Source: Chrysophaeum taylorii
Taxonomy: Eukaryota > Sar > Pelagophyceae > Pelagomonadales > Pelagomonadaceae
DNA: 64,000 bases
Assembly (NCBI GenBank): GCA_029834535.1
Contig: JAQMWT010000348.1
Coordinates: 1 to 64,000 of the forward strand
Direction of reading: 5' to 3'
Shown here: piece by piece, positions 27,339-35,995 of the stretch
Layout: each line of letters begins with the position of its first letter
How positions within the stretch are numbered: position 1 is the stretch's first letter
The notes under the pieces: model-generated
Database searches by the model: none
What the model saw: only the letters and a program-made list of their open reading frames with translations
Told to the model about the DNA's origin: nothing
Translations under genes and position numbers: made by a program

Positions 27339-29513
27339 ATGATGGTGGTTGTTGCGTTGTTCTGGTTGGCAGTCGTTTGTGGTGGTGCGAAGAATGAGGA
27401 GGTGACGCAGGAGGTGTTGGTTGGGTCGACGGGGTTGAGCGTGCGCATCTCGACGCCGGGCGAGGGCGGGGCTTCCCTGGTGCGATGGGCTCGAGAGATC
27501 GGGGAGCGCGGCGCGACGGCGGGCGAGGCGAGCATGCGGGAGGCCGCCGTGAACGGCGCCGTCGCGTCGGGGGCGTGGCCCGAGATGGCTTGGCACGAGT
27601 ACCAGCGCATCGCGGCGGGGTCGGGGAACGTGGACTCGGCGGCGCTGCTGCTGCACTACGGCGTCGGGGCGACGGTCGAGGAGCACGCGTCCAAGGGACT
27701 CGAGGACGCCGTGTCGGCGGCCGCGCGCGGCGACGCGGCGCGCGTGCTGCGGGGCAGCGCGGTGCTTCCTGATGGAACGAGCGCGCTCCACGCCGCCGCG
27801 TTGTCGGGGTGCGTCGCGTGCGCGGTTTTCCTGGTCGAAGCGATGCCCGAGCTCCTCGAGCGCGAGGGTTCGCACGGGCTGAGGCCGTTGCACGCGGCGG
27901 CGGCGGCGGGGCACGAGGGCGTCGTGAAAGCGCTGGTGGATCTCGGCGCCGACCAGGACGCCCGGCACGCCTTCGCCAACACGACGGCACTCCACATGGC
28001 CGCGGAGAACGGACACGCGAAAGTCGTTCAAGTTCTTCTCGAAAAAAAAGCCGACGCGAACGCTCGAACCTCGTTGGGCGGGACGCCCCTCCACGCGGCG
28101 GCCCAGCGCGACCGCGCCGCCGTGATCCGCGCGCTCGCAAAACGCGGCGGGGTCGACCTGAACGCCCTCCTGAACGGCGACTCGACCGCCCTCTACTTGG
28201 CGGCCCAGGAGGGCTTCGCGTCGTCGGTCGAGGCGCTTCTATCCGCGGGAGCCGACCCCGAGCTCGCGGTAACGACGACGACCACGACCACCGCCGCCCG
28301 GGAGGTCGTCGCGACCACCAAGGGCATCGACCCGAACGCCTTCCTTCCGAACCTCGAGGCGGCGAACGGCGCGCGACCGCTGCACGCGGCCGCCGAAAAC
28401 GGGAGAGTCGCGGCCGTCGAGAAACTTCTCGCCGGCGGCGCCGATCCCGACGCGGGCTTCTCGATGCTCGGCGTCTCGCCGCTCCACTTGGCCGCGCAGT
28501 ACGACCGGCCCGAAGTAGCGGCGCGGCTCGTGGGCGCGGGCGCGAGCCTCGACGCCCCCTCCCGCAACGCCGACGGCGCGACGGCGCTCTACTACGCCGC
28601 GGGCGCCGGTTTCGCGAGAGTCGTGAACGCGCTGCTCGATGCGGGGGCCGACGTCGACGCGCGCCAGAGACGCTCCGGCGCGACGCCCCTCGTTTACGCC
28701 TGCGTCGCTGGCCACGACGAAGTCGCGGCGACACTCCTTCGCCGCGGCGCCGACCCCAACCTGGCTGCCGACGACGGCGCGACGCCGCTCGCCGTCGCGG
28801 CTACTACGAATCGCCACGGCCTCGTCGGCGCGTTGCTCGACGCCGGCGCGCGGCCGACGGCCGAGGCAATGCTCGCGACGACCGACGGCGCGATCGCGCT
28901 GGACCTCATCGAGCGCGGCGCGGACCCCGCGGCCGCCGCCACCTCCGGAGGGACGACGATTCTGCACGCGGCCGCGAGCCGCGACGACGCCGCGTTGGCC
29001 AAGATGATCGTCTCGACGCGACGCGTCGACCTCGACGCGCGCACCGCGAACGGCATGACGCCCTTGTATGTTGCTGCGGCCGCCTCCTCCCCCGCCGTGG
29101 CTGCCGTCCTGCTGGACGCGGGCGCCGACCCCGACGCGGCCGCGAACGACGGCGACACGGCGCTCCTCGCGGCCATCGCGCGCGGCGACGTCGGGGTCGT
29201 CCGCGCGCTCCTCTCCAAGGAGACCGAGCCCCCCGGGAGGACGGCGGACCCCGATCTCGGCGCCCCCCCCCACGCCCGGCCCTCCTCGCTCCACCAGTCC
29301 CCGATTCTCCTCGCAGTTGTCCGGGGTCATTCGCGCGTCGTCGAGGCCCTCCTCCGCGCCGGAGCCAACTGCGCCGTGCTCGTCCAAAAGACAAAGGGCG
29401 GCGCCGGCGGCGGCGCCGGCCCCGACAACCTCGTCGACATTGCGCGGTCGCGCAGGGACCACGACACCATGCAGCACCTCCTCCGTTACGACTGCGACGT
29501 CCGGGCGAGTTAG
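27339..29513 (+). CDS. Ankyrin-repeat protein with a predicted signal peptide
   Basis: 724 aa from ATG 27339 (an in-frame ATG at 27264 would add 25 residues). MMVVVALFWLAVVCGGA is a good signal peptide or anchor. From about residue 85 to the end it consists of ankyrin repeats (for example GLRPLHAAAAAGHEGVVKAL, TALHMAAENGHAKVVQVLLE, GTPLHAAAQRDRAAVIRALA, ATALYYAAGAGFARVVNALL), roughly 16-18 of them, with irregular linkers such as VTTTTTTTAA. Ankyrin repeats are normally cytosolic, so a secreted or ER-lumenal array is unusual; either the leader is an anchor or this protein acts outside the cell. The stop codon overlaps that of the convergent gene at 29510. Confidence 0.85.
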   Translation: MMVVVALFWLAVVCGGAKNEEVTQEVLVGSTGLSVRISTPGEGGASLVRWAREIGERGATAGEASMREAAVNGAVASGAWPEMAWHEYQRIAAGSGNVDSAALLLHYGVGATVEEHASKGLEDAVSAAARGDAARVLRGSAVLPDGTSALHAAALSGCVACAVFLVEAMPELLEREGSHGLRPLHAAAAAGHEGVVKALVDLGADQDARHAFANTTALHMAAENGHAKVVQVLLEKKADANARTSLGGTPLHAAAQRDRAAVIRALAKRGGVDLNALLNGDSTALYLAAQEGFASSVEALLSAGADPELAVTTTTTTTAAREVVATTKGIDPNAFLPNLEAANGARPLHAAAENGRVAAVEKLLAGGADPDAGFSMLGVSPLHLAAQYDRPEVAARLVGAGASLDAPSRNADGATALYYAAGAGFARVVNALLDAGADVDARQRRSGATPLVYACVAGHDEVAATLLRRGADPNLAADDGATPLAVAATTNRHGLVGALLDAGARPTAEAMLATTDGAIALDLIERGADPAAAATSGGTTILHAAASRDDAALAKMIVSTRRVDLDARTANGMTPLYVAAAASSPAVAAVLLDAGADPDAAANDGDTALLAAIARGDVGVVRALLSKETEPPGRTADPDLGAPPHARPSSLHQSPILLAVVRGHSRVVEALLRAGANCAVLVQKTKGGAGGGAGPDNLVDIARSRRDHDTMQHLLRYDCDVRAS

Positions 29514-30580
29514 AAGCCGCAGTATGGTGGTGGTGGTGGTGGTGGTGGTGGTGGTGGTGGGAAGCGGAAGTAGTCGGCGGCGAGGAGGTCGCCGGCGTCG
29601 AGGTCGTCGAGGAAGCCGAGGGTGGCCCTGGTGTTGGGGTGGTCCATGCCGAGGACCCGGGTCTGAACCTTGAGGACCTGGGCGAAGACGTCTCGACTCT
29701 CGTCGACGCGGCCCGCTCTCGCCAACGTGAGAGCGTACGTTCCCTTCATCGACATAGCACCGGCACCGTCTTTGCCGAAAAAGGCGTCGGCCGTGTCTGC
29801 TGTCTCGATCGCGATCGGAAGGGCGTCCGTGGCCCTGTCGAGCCGATTGAGGTTGCGGACAATCTCGGTATTGGCGATGAGCGCGAGGTGGACCGCGCCC
29901 GTCCCTTTCGCCGTTCTCGCGGTCTCCTCCAGGACATCGATCGCCGCGAGAGCCCGTTGTTCCGTCGTCACCCTCAAGCAGGCCCTCTTTATCGCACTCT
30001 CGAGGCACCGGGGGTCGTCGGCCGGGAGCCCCCGGACGACCTCGTCCTCGAGAAGTTCTATCGCGTACGATTCGTCGTAGTCGACCAACAACCCCGACAA
30101 GCACGAGGACACTTCGCGTCGCTGGGGGCCCCTTCGGTGTCGGCGCCAGTAGTTCCGATGCATTTGTAGAGCGAGAGCTCCCGTGTAGACCTGGCGGCAC
30201 GTCGAGCAGGACGTCCACGAAGGGTACGAACTTCTCCTCCGGTCCTCGAGCGCCAGTTTCGTCAGGCACTCGACGTGGACGAATCCCGCCCCACCGCGGC
30301 ACGCGCACCCCCTCAACACCTCCCCGGTGGCCTCGAGGCAGATGTAGCAGCAGCAGGACGCCCCGGATTCCTCTTTTTTCCTCCTCGGGATTTGGGCGAG
30401 GGCGCGCTCGACGGCGGCTTCGATTGGAACGAAGGCGCGGAGACCCGGCTCCCCCGTGCACACGCGTTTGTGGATATCCCACCCGGCCCTCTGACACCCT
30501 CTGTCGCAGAAGAAGGAGCTCTTACACTTGGAGCACCTTTGCCGCGCGTTTTCGGCGTAGCAAGCCTCGCAGGATGGCAT
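29510..30580 (-). CDS. MYND zinc finger plus RINGv protein with TPR-like C-half
   Basis: 356 aa from ATG 30580. Residues 4-41 form a MYND finger (CEACYAENARQRCSKC, then FCDRGCQRAGWDIHKRVC), usually a protein-protein docking module. Residues about 74-135 form a C4HC3 RING-variant domain (CYICLEATGEVLRGCACRGG, FVHVECLTKLA, CSTCRQVYTG) of the kind found in MARCH-type ubiquitin ligases. The rest is helical with TPR-like pairs (ALIANTEIVRNLNRLDRATD, AGRVDESRDVFAQVLKVQTR) and a Pro tract before the stop. There is no membrane helix, unlike most MARCH proteins. MYND-RINGv-TPR proteins are common in stramenopiles; ubiquitin ligase activity is inferred. The TATATATATAAG 11 bp upstream of the ATG lies between this gene and the previous stop (30624). 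The stop overlaps the convergent ankyrin gene. Confidence 0.85.
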   Translation of the reverse strand: MPSCEACYAENARQRCSKCKSSFFCDRGCQRAGWDIHKRVCTGEPGLRAFVPIEAAVERALAQIPRRKKEESGASCCCYICLEATGEVLRGCACRGGAGFVHVECLTKLALEDRRRSSYPSWTSCSTCRQVYTGALALQMHRNYWRRHRRGPQRREVSSCLSGLLVDYDESYAIELLEDEVVRGLPADDPRCLESAIKRACLRVTTEQRALAAIDVLEETARTAKGTGAVHLALIANTEIVRNLNRLDRATDALPIAIETADTADAFFGKDGAGAMSMKGTYALTLARAGRVDESRDVFAQVLKVQTRVLGMDHPNTRATLGFLDDLDAGDLLAADYFRFPPPPPPPPPPPPYCGF

Positions 30581-30623
30581 ACGAGAATATCTATATATAT
30601 AAGGTACAATAAGCTTCTTCTTT

Positions 30624-32180
30624 TTAGGCGGCAGCAGCAGCAGCAGCAGCGGCGGCGGCGGCGGCGGCGGCGGTGTTGAGGGCAGTTTGGCGCTTGAGGG
30701 CGAGGTCGTAGGCGTGGGCGAGGTCCGAGTCGGCCTTCTTCGGTTTTGGCTTGGAGTCGAAGGGGGCGACATTCGCCACGTCCAAGATGTCGTACTGGGT
30801 GTCGCCAAAGTAGAAGACGAACTTCTTCTTGCGCCGCTTTGGGTCGGGAAGCTTGGAGGGCGGCGGCAGGCTCTCGACGAACTTGTCGGCCGCGGGCAGG
30901 CAGAGCTCGGCGGGCCACCACGGATGGGCGCCGCTCTTGGCCCACACCAAAATACCGAGTTTCTGGACGGAAATGAGCGCGGCGTCGTCTTCGACGATCG
31001 CGTCGCCGGGACCCAGGACCCTGTACTTCTCTCTCGAAAGGTCGATCCACTCTGTCTGGCCGTCGTCGTACTCGACGCGGAAACGGTGGTCCTTCTTCCG
31101 AAAGTCCTGGACCACGGCCGCGTACCAACGGTTGTCCCTATCCCAGAAAATCTCGACGCGCGTCGCGACCAGGGCTTCGGGGTCGGCGATGGGCGTGGAA
31201 GATTTTGTTGTTGTTGCTGAAGTTGTGGATTTTTTTTTGGTTCTCGGCGGCGGCGGCGGCATGGCGACCGGCGCCTCGACGGACCCAAAATCGACGGCAG
31301 GTTCTTTGTCTTTTAACGCGGCTCGCCATCGTCCTTCGAAGGCGGCGATCATCACTTGCGCGGCCCGGTAGACCGTCGCGTCCCCGGCCTCTCCGGTCTC
31401 GCAGAAGAGAACGGCGTTCGAATGGACGAGGCGAACGTCGCGCGCGAAGGCGGCGCCGTCGGCGTACCTGCCCTCGCGCAAGTTTAGCTGGACCGTCCCG
31501 AGGTCCATCGGAGCGTCGACGATAGAGGCGTAGGCGGGAACACTCCGGATATCGACGGGTCGCGCAAAGGGCTCCACCACGTCGAGCTGGCGGAGCCACG
31601 AAAGAACGGCAGCGCAGTCCTTGGCGGTCGCCCGGTCGTCGACCGGCTCGCGGTCGTCCGGCGTCAGATCGGACGTTTCGGTCCATTCGAGGCAGAGATC
31701 CGCGTCGCTCAGAAGAAGACACAAAGACCCGCGCACAGCGATCACCGAGTACGCGGCTTTCTTTTTTTTGTCCAAGACGCGCGCCGCGAGACTTCCTCGA
31801 ACGTCCGTCACGATAGCGTCGTTGTCCACGCGAGCGCGCTTCGCTTCGCGACGACTCGTTTCTTCCTCCGCTTCTTCTTCGGCGAGGGGCCGCTTCTCGA
31901 TCTCGTCGAGGAGCGCGAGGGCCTCGCTCTCGTCGCCGCGATTCGCCAGATACGTCTCCAATTCGCCGCACACCTTGTCCCCGAGCTTGGCGAAGTCCAC
32001 GGTGAACTCGTCCCCCGTCACGATCTCGGTCGTGTGCCCAAAAATTATGTGCACCACGTCGCTCAAGCACGGCGGCGGCAGCTGCGAGACGCGGTCGCAC
32101 AGCTCCTGTCGGGCCTCGAAGCTCCACCGGCTCAGCTCCTCGCTCATACCACCAACAGCTCCGGTCTCCTCCGGCATCAT
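30624..32180 (-). CDS. Chromatin reader: NET, bromodomain, Tudor-like and PWWP domains
   Basis: 518 aa. Residues about 15-75 resemble the NET domain of BET proteins (RWSFEARQELCDRVSQLPPP, LSDVVHIIFG). Residues about 185-285 are a bromodomain (PFARPVDIRSVPAYASIVDA, PMDLGTVQLNLREGRYADGA, DVRLVHSNAVLFCE; the acetyl-lysine-binding Asn is in HSNAVLF). A Tudor-like barrel follows (VEIFWDRDNRWYAAVVQDF, FRVEYDDGQTEWIDL), then PWWP (GILVWAKSGAHPWWPAELC, FVFYFGDTQYDILD). The polyalanine end is encoded by a GCC/GCG repeat (30648-30675). BET proteins place bromodomains before NET, so this order is unusual. Binding of acetylated and methylated histones in the nucleus is inferred. Divergent from the NSUN5-like gene (62 bp). 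Confidence 0.88.
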   Translation of the reverse strand: MMPEETGAVGGMSEELSRWSFEARQELCDRVSQLPPPCLSDVVHIIFGHTTEIVTGDEFTVDFAKLGDKVCGELETYLANRGDESEALALLDEIEKRPLAEEEAEEETSRREAKRARVDNDAIVTDVRGSLAARVLDKKKKAAYSVIAVRGSLCLLLSDADLCLEWTETSDLTPDDREPVDDRATAKDCAAVLSWLRQLDVVEPFARPVDIRSVPAYASIVDAPMDLGTVQLNLREGRYADGAAFARDVRLVHSNAVLFCETGEAGDATVYRAAQVMIAAFEGRWRAALKDKEPAVDFGSVEAPVAMPPPPPRTKKKSTTSATTTKSSTPIADPEALVATRVEIFWDRDNRWYAAVVQDFRKKDHRFRVEYDDGQTEWIDLSREKYRVLGPGDAIVEDDAALISVQKLGILVWAKSGAHPWWPAELCLPAADKFVESLPPPSKLPDPKRRKKKFVFYFGDTQYDILDVANVAPFDSKPKPKKADSDLAHAYDLALKRQTALNTAAAAAAAAAAAAAAA

Positions 32181-32242
32181 TCGAGTGTTGTGTAAACTTT
32201 ACATTTTTGCTTAGAAGAGGGTAAGCAAAGCAATCAAGGGGG

Positions 32243-33583
32243 ATGGCGTCGGCGTATGGCGAGGTGGCGCGGGCTCTGGAAGCTGTGGAGGGCGGCCGCG
32301 GCTGGGGAGCTGTCTACAAGAGTCGCGATGCGCAGCGGGCGTTGGGGCTGGTGAAGGGCGTCCGGGCGCAGAGGCCGGCCCTCGAGGCGGCCCTCGGGGT
32401 TATCGGGGTTGAGGCGACCTCGGTGGCGCTCCTCGCGACCTTCGACGCCGTCGCGGGGAAGGGTCTGCCGAAAAGGGGTGGAGGGGCGCTCCTGCGGTCG
32501 CTGCGAGACAATCTCGCGAGCGTCCGAGCGGCCTACGCGGCACGAGCGGTCGTGCCGCGACGCCGCCGGCGCTTCGCGCGCGTCGTGTTGTCCCTCGAGG
32601 AGGAGGAGGAGGAGGAGGAGGAGAAAAAGCTTCCGGTCGAGACCTCGGAGGACCCCCACGTCCCGGGGTTGCTGGAGTTTGAGGCCGCGGATGCGAAGCG
32701 CCTCCTTCCGTTTGTGGAGGCGGGCCGCCTCGTTCTCCAGGACAAGGGTTCGTGTTTTCCGGCTCAAGCCCTCGTCGGCGAAGCGCCTCGGCCGCCGAAA
32801 GCCGTCCTCGACGCCTGCGCGGCTCCCGGAAACAAGGCCACCCACGCGGCCTCGCTGTTCGGGGGGACCGTCTACGCTCTGGACCGCGACCCCGAGAGGC
32901 TCCGGGTCTTGGAAGAGAGAGCCTCTCTCGTCGGCGCGGCGACCGTCGAGCCTATCCTCGCGGATTTTCTCGGCGTCGACCCCCGAGAATTTAATGACGT
33001 CACCGCGATTCTGCTCGATCCCTCGTGCTCGGGCGGACACCGCGTTTCCCCCGATCGCCTGGCCCGCCTCGCAAAATTTCAGCTTATGGCCCTCACCAAG
33101 GCTCTGACCGAGTTTCCCAACGTCGATCGGGTCGCCTACTCCACGTGCTCCTCCAACGACGCAGAGAACGAGGCGGTGGTGGCCCAGGCGCTCCAAAACG
33201 CCAACGGTGCCTTTACGATTGCACCCTGCCTCCGATCGTGGCCGCGCCGGGGCCACCCCCACGCCCAGATTGATGCCGAGGCCCTCGTCCGCGTGGACCC
33301 CATCGAAGACAACCTGGCCACGCCTTTTTTCCTGGCGCTCTTCGTGCGCGCGGCACCAGTCCCGTCCCGCAACAACGACGATCATCCTACGAAGAAGAAG
33401 AAGAGGCCTCGCGAAGACGACCGACGAGCACACGACGATTCTCCTCCTCCTATCAAGAGGCCCCGCGAGGACGACCGAGGTCGTCGCAGCGCGCCGGACC
33501 CGCCTACGAAACAACATCCTTTCGTTTCGAAGAAGAAGAAGAAGAAGAAGAAAAAGAAGAAGAATGTTGTTGTTGTTGTATAG
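32243..33583 (+). CDS. NSUN5: NSUN5/Rcm1-type rRNA cytosine-C5 methyltransferase
   Basis: 446 aa. SAM-dependent methylation of a cytosine in large-subunit rRNA. Landmarks: LQDKGSCFPAQAL (about 166-178), the SAM motif VLDACAAPGNKATHAASL (about 189-206), ALDRDPERLRVLEERA, the catalytic-loop LLDPSCSGGHR (motif IV, Cys near 263) and AYSTCSSNDAENEAVV (motif VI, nucleophile Cys). TCSSNDAENE with the DPSCSG form is characteristic of NSUN5. Part of the N-terminal RNA-binding region is replaced by an acidic EEEEEEEEEKK stretch. The C-terminal 70 residues are repeats of KRPREDDRR type and a poly-Lys/poly-Val end, suited to nucleolar targeting. The SINE-like array begins about 80 bp after the stop. Confidence 0.9.
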   Translation: MASAYGEVARALEAVEGGRGWGAVYKSRDAQRALGLVKGVRAQRPALEAALGVIGVEATSVALLATFDAVAGKGLPKRGGGALLRSLRDNLASVRAAYAARAVVPRRRRRFARVVLSLEEEEEEEEEKKLPVETSEDPHVPGLLEFEAADAKRLLPFVEAGRLVLQDKGSCFPAQALVGEAPRPPKAVLDACAAPGNKATHAASLFGGTVYALDRDPERLRVLEERASLVGAATVEPILADFLGVDPREFNDVTAILLDPSCSGGHRVSPDRLARLAKFQLMALTKALTEFPNVDRVAYSTCSSNDAENEAVVAQALQNANGAFTIAPCLRSWPRRGHPHAQIDAEALVRVDPIEDNLATPFFLALFVRAAPVPSRNNDDHPTKKKKRPREDDRRAHDDSPPPIKRPREDDRGRRSAPDPPTKQHPFVSKKKKKKKKKKKNVVVVV

Positions 33584-33666
33584 AACTACTTCGATCCGTT
33601 GTTTTTGTTACTGGGGAACTTCTTTCTCCCAAAGAAGTCAGAAGTCCACACGACCAACTTGAACAC

Positions 33667-34700
33667 AGGGGTATATATAGCCCCGGGCACTCGCACACAC
33701 CAGGACCGGCATTCCTACCCTCACCTTCTGGTTATGGGCCCTTAAAGCGCTCGAGGTGGATCGCGCGTTCGAATCCGCTCCACCGCTGCGCCGCAAGGAG
33801 TGTGTGAGTGTCTACGAAGCAGTTGCCGTCGCCAACTGCTGGAGCCCCGTCGTCTGCTGGGTCCCCATCGTCTCGCATACACATACATGCTTGACTCGCC
33901 CCAGATGTTCACGTTTCACTATGATGGGGAAGCACAGGGGTATATATAGCCCCGGGCACTCGCACGCACCAGGACCGGCATTCCTACCCTCACCTTCTGG
34001 TTATGGGCCCTTAAAGCGCTCGAGGTGGATCGCGCGTTCGAATCCGCCCCACCGCTGCGCCGCAAGGAGCGTGTGAGTGCCTTCGAAGTAGTTGCCATCA
34101 CCAACTGCTGGAGCCCCATCGTCTAGCACAAACACTAGACCCCCCTCATCTGGGCGCTTTCACTTACCAGGACCGGGTGTTCATCTCCGACGCAGATGTT
34201 CATCTTAAGCAGATGGCGTCGTCGTCTGCTGGGTCCCCATCGTCTCGCATACACATACATGCTTGACTCGCCCCAGATGTTCACGTTTCACTATGATGGG
34301 GAAGCACAGGGGTATATATAGCCCCGGGCACTCGCACACACCAGGACCGGCATTCCTACCCTTCCTTTTGATCCGCCCCACCGCTGCGCCGCAAGGAGTG
34401 TGTGAGTGCCTTCGAAGCAGTTGCCATCGCCAACTGCTGGAGCCCCATCGTCTAGCACAAACACTAGACCCCCCTCATCTGGGCGCTTTCACTTACCAGG
34501 ACCGGGTGTTCATCTCCGACGCAGATGTTCATCTTAAGCAGATGGCGTCGTCGTCTGCTGGGTCCCCATCGTCTCGCATACACATACATGCTTGACTCGC
34601 CCCAGATGTTCACGTTTCACTATGATGGGGAAGCACAGGGGTATATATAGCCCCGGGCACTCGCACACACCAGGACCGGCATTCCTACCCTTACCTTTTG
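33667..34700 (+). repeat. Tandem SINE-like repeat array, about 3.5 units
   Basis: The boundary sequence ACAGGGGTATATATAGCCCC occurs at about 33666, 33936, 34308 and 34637, giving units of about 270, 370 and 330 bp. Full units carry CACTCGCACACACCAGGACC, GGTTATGGGCCCTTAAAGCG, GTTCGAATCCGC (B-box/T-loop-like), CTGCGCCGCAAGGAGTG, GCCAACTGCTGGAGCCCC, and for two units CAGGACCGGGTGTTCATCTC. The third unit lacks the GGTTATGGG-TTCGAA block. The same units occur in reverse at 5010-5455. Confidence 0.75.
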
Positions 34701-34735
34701 TTGAAGCCTTTTTTTGAGAATACGACCGTTAATGA

Positions 34736-34762
34736 GAAGAAGAAGAAGAAGAAGAAGAAGGT
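34736..34762. repeat. (GAA)n microsatellite
   Basis: Nine AAG/GAA units upstream of the small gene at 34817. Confidence 0.85.
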
Positions 34763-34816
34763 CGGGGCGGCAGCATTATTTGGATACACAAGAACGAAAA
34801 CGACGACGACGATAAG

Positions 34817-35170
34817 ATGCGGAGGGTGTGGTGGCGGCGGCGGCGGCGGCGACCCGAACAACAATCGGCCGTCGTCATCAAGGCGCCGATCGTTGTGGAC
34901 TCCAAGCCGCAACCGAAAAAATGTGGTGGTGAAAGGGCGTGGCCAAAAACGGGAAGGAACGAGGACGCGCTGCCGTGCTCGTCGTCGCCCTTAACTCGAC
35001 GACGACGATATCGCGCCGCCGAGCCCAAGACCCTCGTCGTCGTCCGAGTCCCCGGGCGGCCTTTGGGGCCGTGGGAGGCCTGCTTCGTCGAGCTTCCGGA
35101 CGGACGACCGACGCAAGTCAAGGTCCCGCCCGGCACGGTCCCTGGGTCGATGCTGACTATCCAATTATAA
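34817..35170 (+). CDS. Small basic protein with a VxVP...PGxxxxIQ-type domain
   Basis: 117 aa. The C-terminal 45 residues (TLVVVRVPGRPLGPWEACFV, DGRPTQVKVPPGTVPG, then SMLTIQL) fit a short beta domain often seen in oomycete and algal proteins (VxVPxGxxxGxxxxVxxPDGRxxxVxVPxGxxPGxxFxV). The N-terminal half is Arg-rich and of low complexity, so the start is uncertain. The stop codon shares the palindrome TTATAA with the convergent NFACT-R gene, which supports this frame. Function unknown. Confidence 0.55.
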   Translation: MRRVWWRRRRRRPEQQSAVVIKAPIVVDSKPQPKKCGGERAWPKTGRNEDALPCSSSPLTRRRRYRAAEPKTLVVVRVPGRPLGPWEACFVELPDGRPTQVKVPPGTVPGSMLTIQL

Positions 35171-35911
35171 TTGCTTCGTTGCGAGAAGGCGGCGGAGGCG
35201 GTCGTGCTCCGCGTCGAGGTCGACCTGGACCGCGCGAACGTCGGCGGCGGCGATGATCTGGACGAGGCCGGGTTTGGCGAGGGGCGGTTTAGTAACACTC
35301 CCGGCGCGGCAGACGGTGACCGTGGCTCTGCCGGAGGCCTTGTGGGGCTGGTCGGGGGGCGGCTTTGTTTTTACGGCCTTGGAGAAGAGCGCGGCGAGGC
35401 AGGCGGCGTCGAGCTCGGTCTCCGCGTCGATCGCCGGCGACCTTACGACGACGTGGGAGCCCGCGCACCCGGTCGCGTGCATCCAGAGGTCGTCCGGGTC
35501 GCGGTGCTCGAGGGAGAGGAGGTCGTTGTCCGGCGCCGATCGGCCGACCCGGATCTCGACGCCGTCGACGGCTCGGAAGCGCCAGTAAGGCTTGCGCTGC
35601 CCCGCCGGGACGACTGGGTGTTGCTTTTTCTTGGTCTTTTTTTGGGGCCGGGGCCGGGGGGGGGGAGCGTCGGTGACGTTGAGCTCGCGAGCGCGGCGCA
35701 CCCCCCGGTCGACGTCCTCCTCGAGGAGCACGCAGAGATCCTCGAGGTCGCGGCGCTGGGCGTCGAGGGCGGCGACGTTGTCGGTGGGTCTCGCCTCGGC
35801 GGCCGCGACTTTTTTCACCACGCGGTCGAGGCGTCGCTTCGCCTCGAGGCGGAGACCCCCTAGGTCCAACGCCCTGCACCGTAACCACGTCACGACGACC
35901 AGCAGCCTCAT
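35165..35911 (-). CDS. NFACT-R (DUF814) domain protein, RqcH/NEMF-related
   Basis: 248 aa from ATG 35911. Residues about 110-215 match the RNA-binding NFACT-R domain: KPYWRFRAVDGVEIRVGRSA, PDNDLLSLEHRDPDDLWMHA and CAGSHVVVRS (family pattern F.s.dG..i.vGr.a.qNd.L......DlWfHa.g..GSHVvir). A helical stretch precedes it (LRLEAKRRLDRVVKKVAAAE), and there is a Pro/Lys linker, PPPRPRPQKKTKKK. The NFACT-N and C modules of full NEMF/Tae2 are absent, so it is the single-domain form that also occurs in plastid-bearing eukaryotes and bacteria. MRLLVVVTWLRCRALD could be an organelle or signal leader. Ribosome-associated quality control is inferred from the family. Confidence 0.82.
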   Translation of the reverse strand: MRLLVVVTWLRCRALDLGGLRLEAKRRLDRVVKKVAAAEARPTDNVAALDAQRRDLEDLCVLLEEDVDRGVRRARELNVTDAPPPRPRPQKKTKKKQHPVVPAGQRKPYWRFRAVDGVEIRVGRSAPDNDLLSLEHRDPDDLWMHATGCAGSHVVVRSPAIDAETELDAACLAALFSKAVKTKPPPDQPHKASGRATVTVCRAGSVTKPPLAKPGLVQIIAAADVRAVQVDLDAEHDRLRRLLATKQL

Positions 35912-35995
35912 TCGAGCCTCCCCCCTAAAGGGGGGGTTGCCGTCAAGAGCCACGAGTCGTCTCGCAGGGAGCGCGCGCGGGAGAGTTTGGCGACT

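Noticed and set aside
27809-30169. 786-codon plus-strand ORF
   Set aside because: Arg/Pro-rich shadow in another frame of the ankyrin and MYND genes; typical of GC-rich DNA.
28239-30497. 752-codon minus-strand ORF
   Set aside because: Antisense shadow of the ankyrin gene; no domains, composition dominated by Arg/Gly.
29510-31288. One 592-codon minus-strand ORF
   Set aside because: Upstream of ATG 30580 it is a shadow frame of the bromodomain/PWWP gene; only the MYND/RINGv part is real.
33735-33790. tRNA gene
   Set aside because: A GTTCGAATCC T-loop-like core is present, but no acceptor stem or D-arm can be paired; kept only as a SINE-like feature.
35592-35995. N-terminal extension of the zinc-finger ORF
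   Set aside because: Antisense to NFACT-R and joined only because no stop occurs; the spliced first exon from 35996 explains the protein better.
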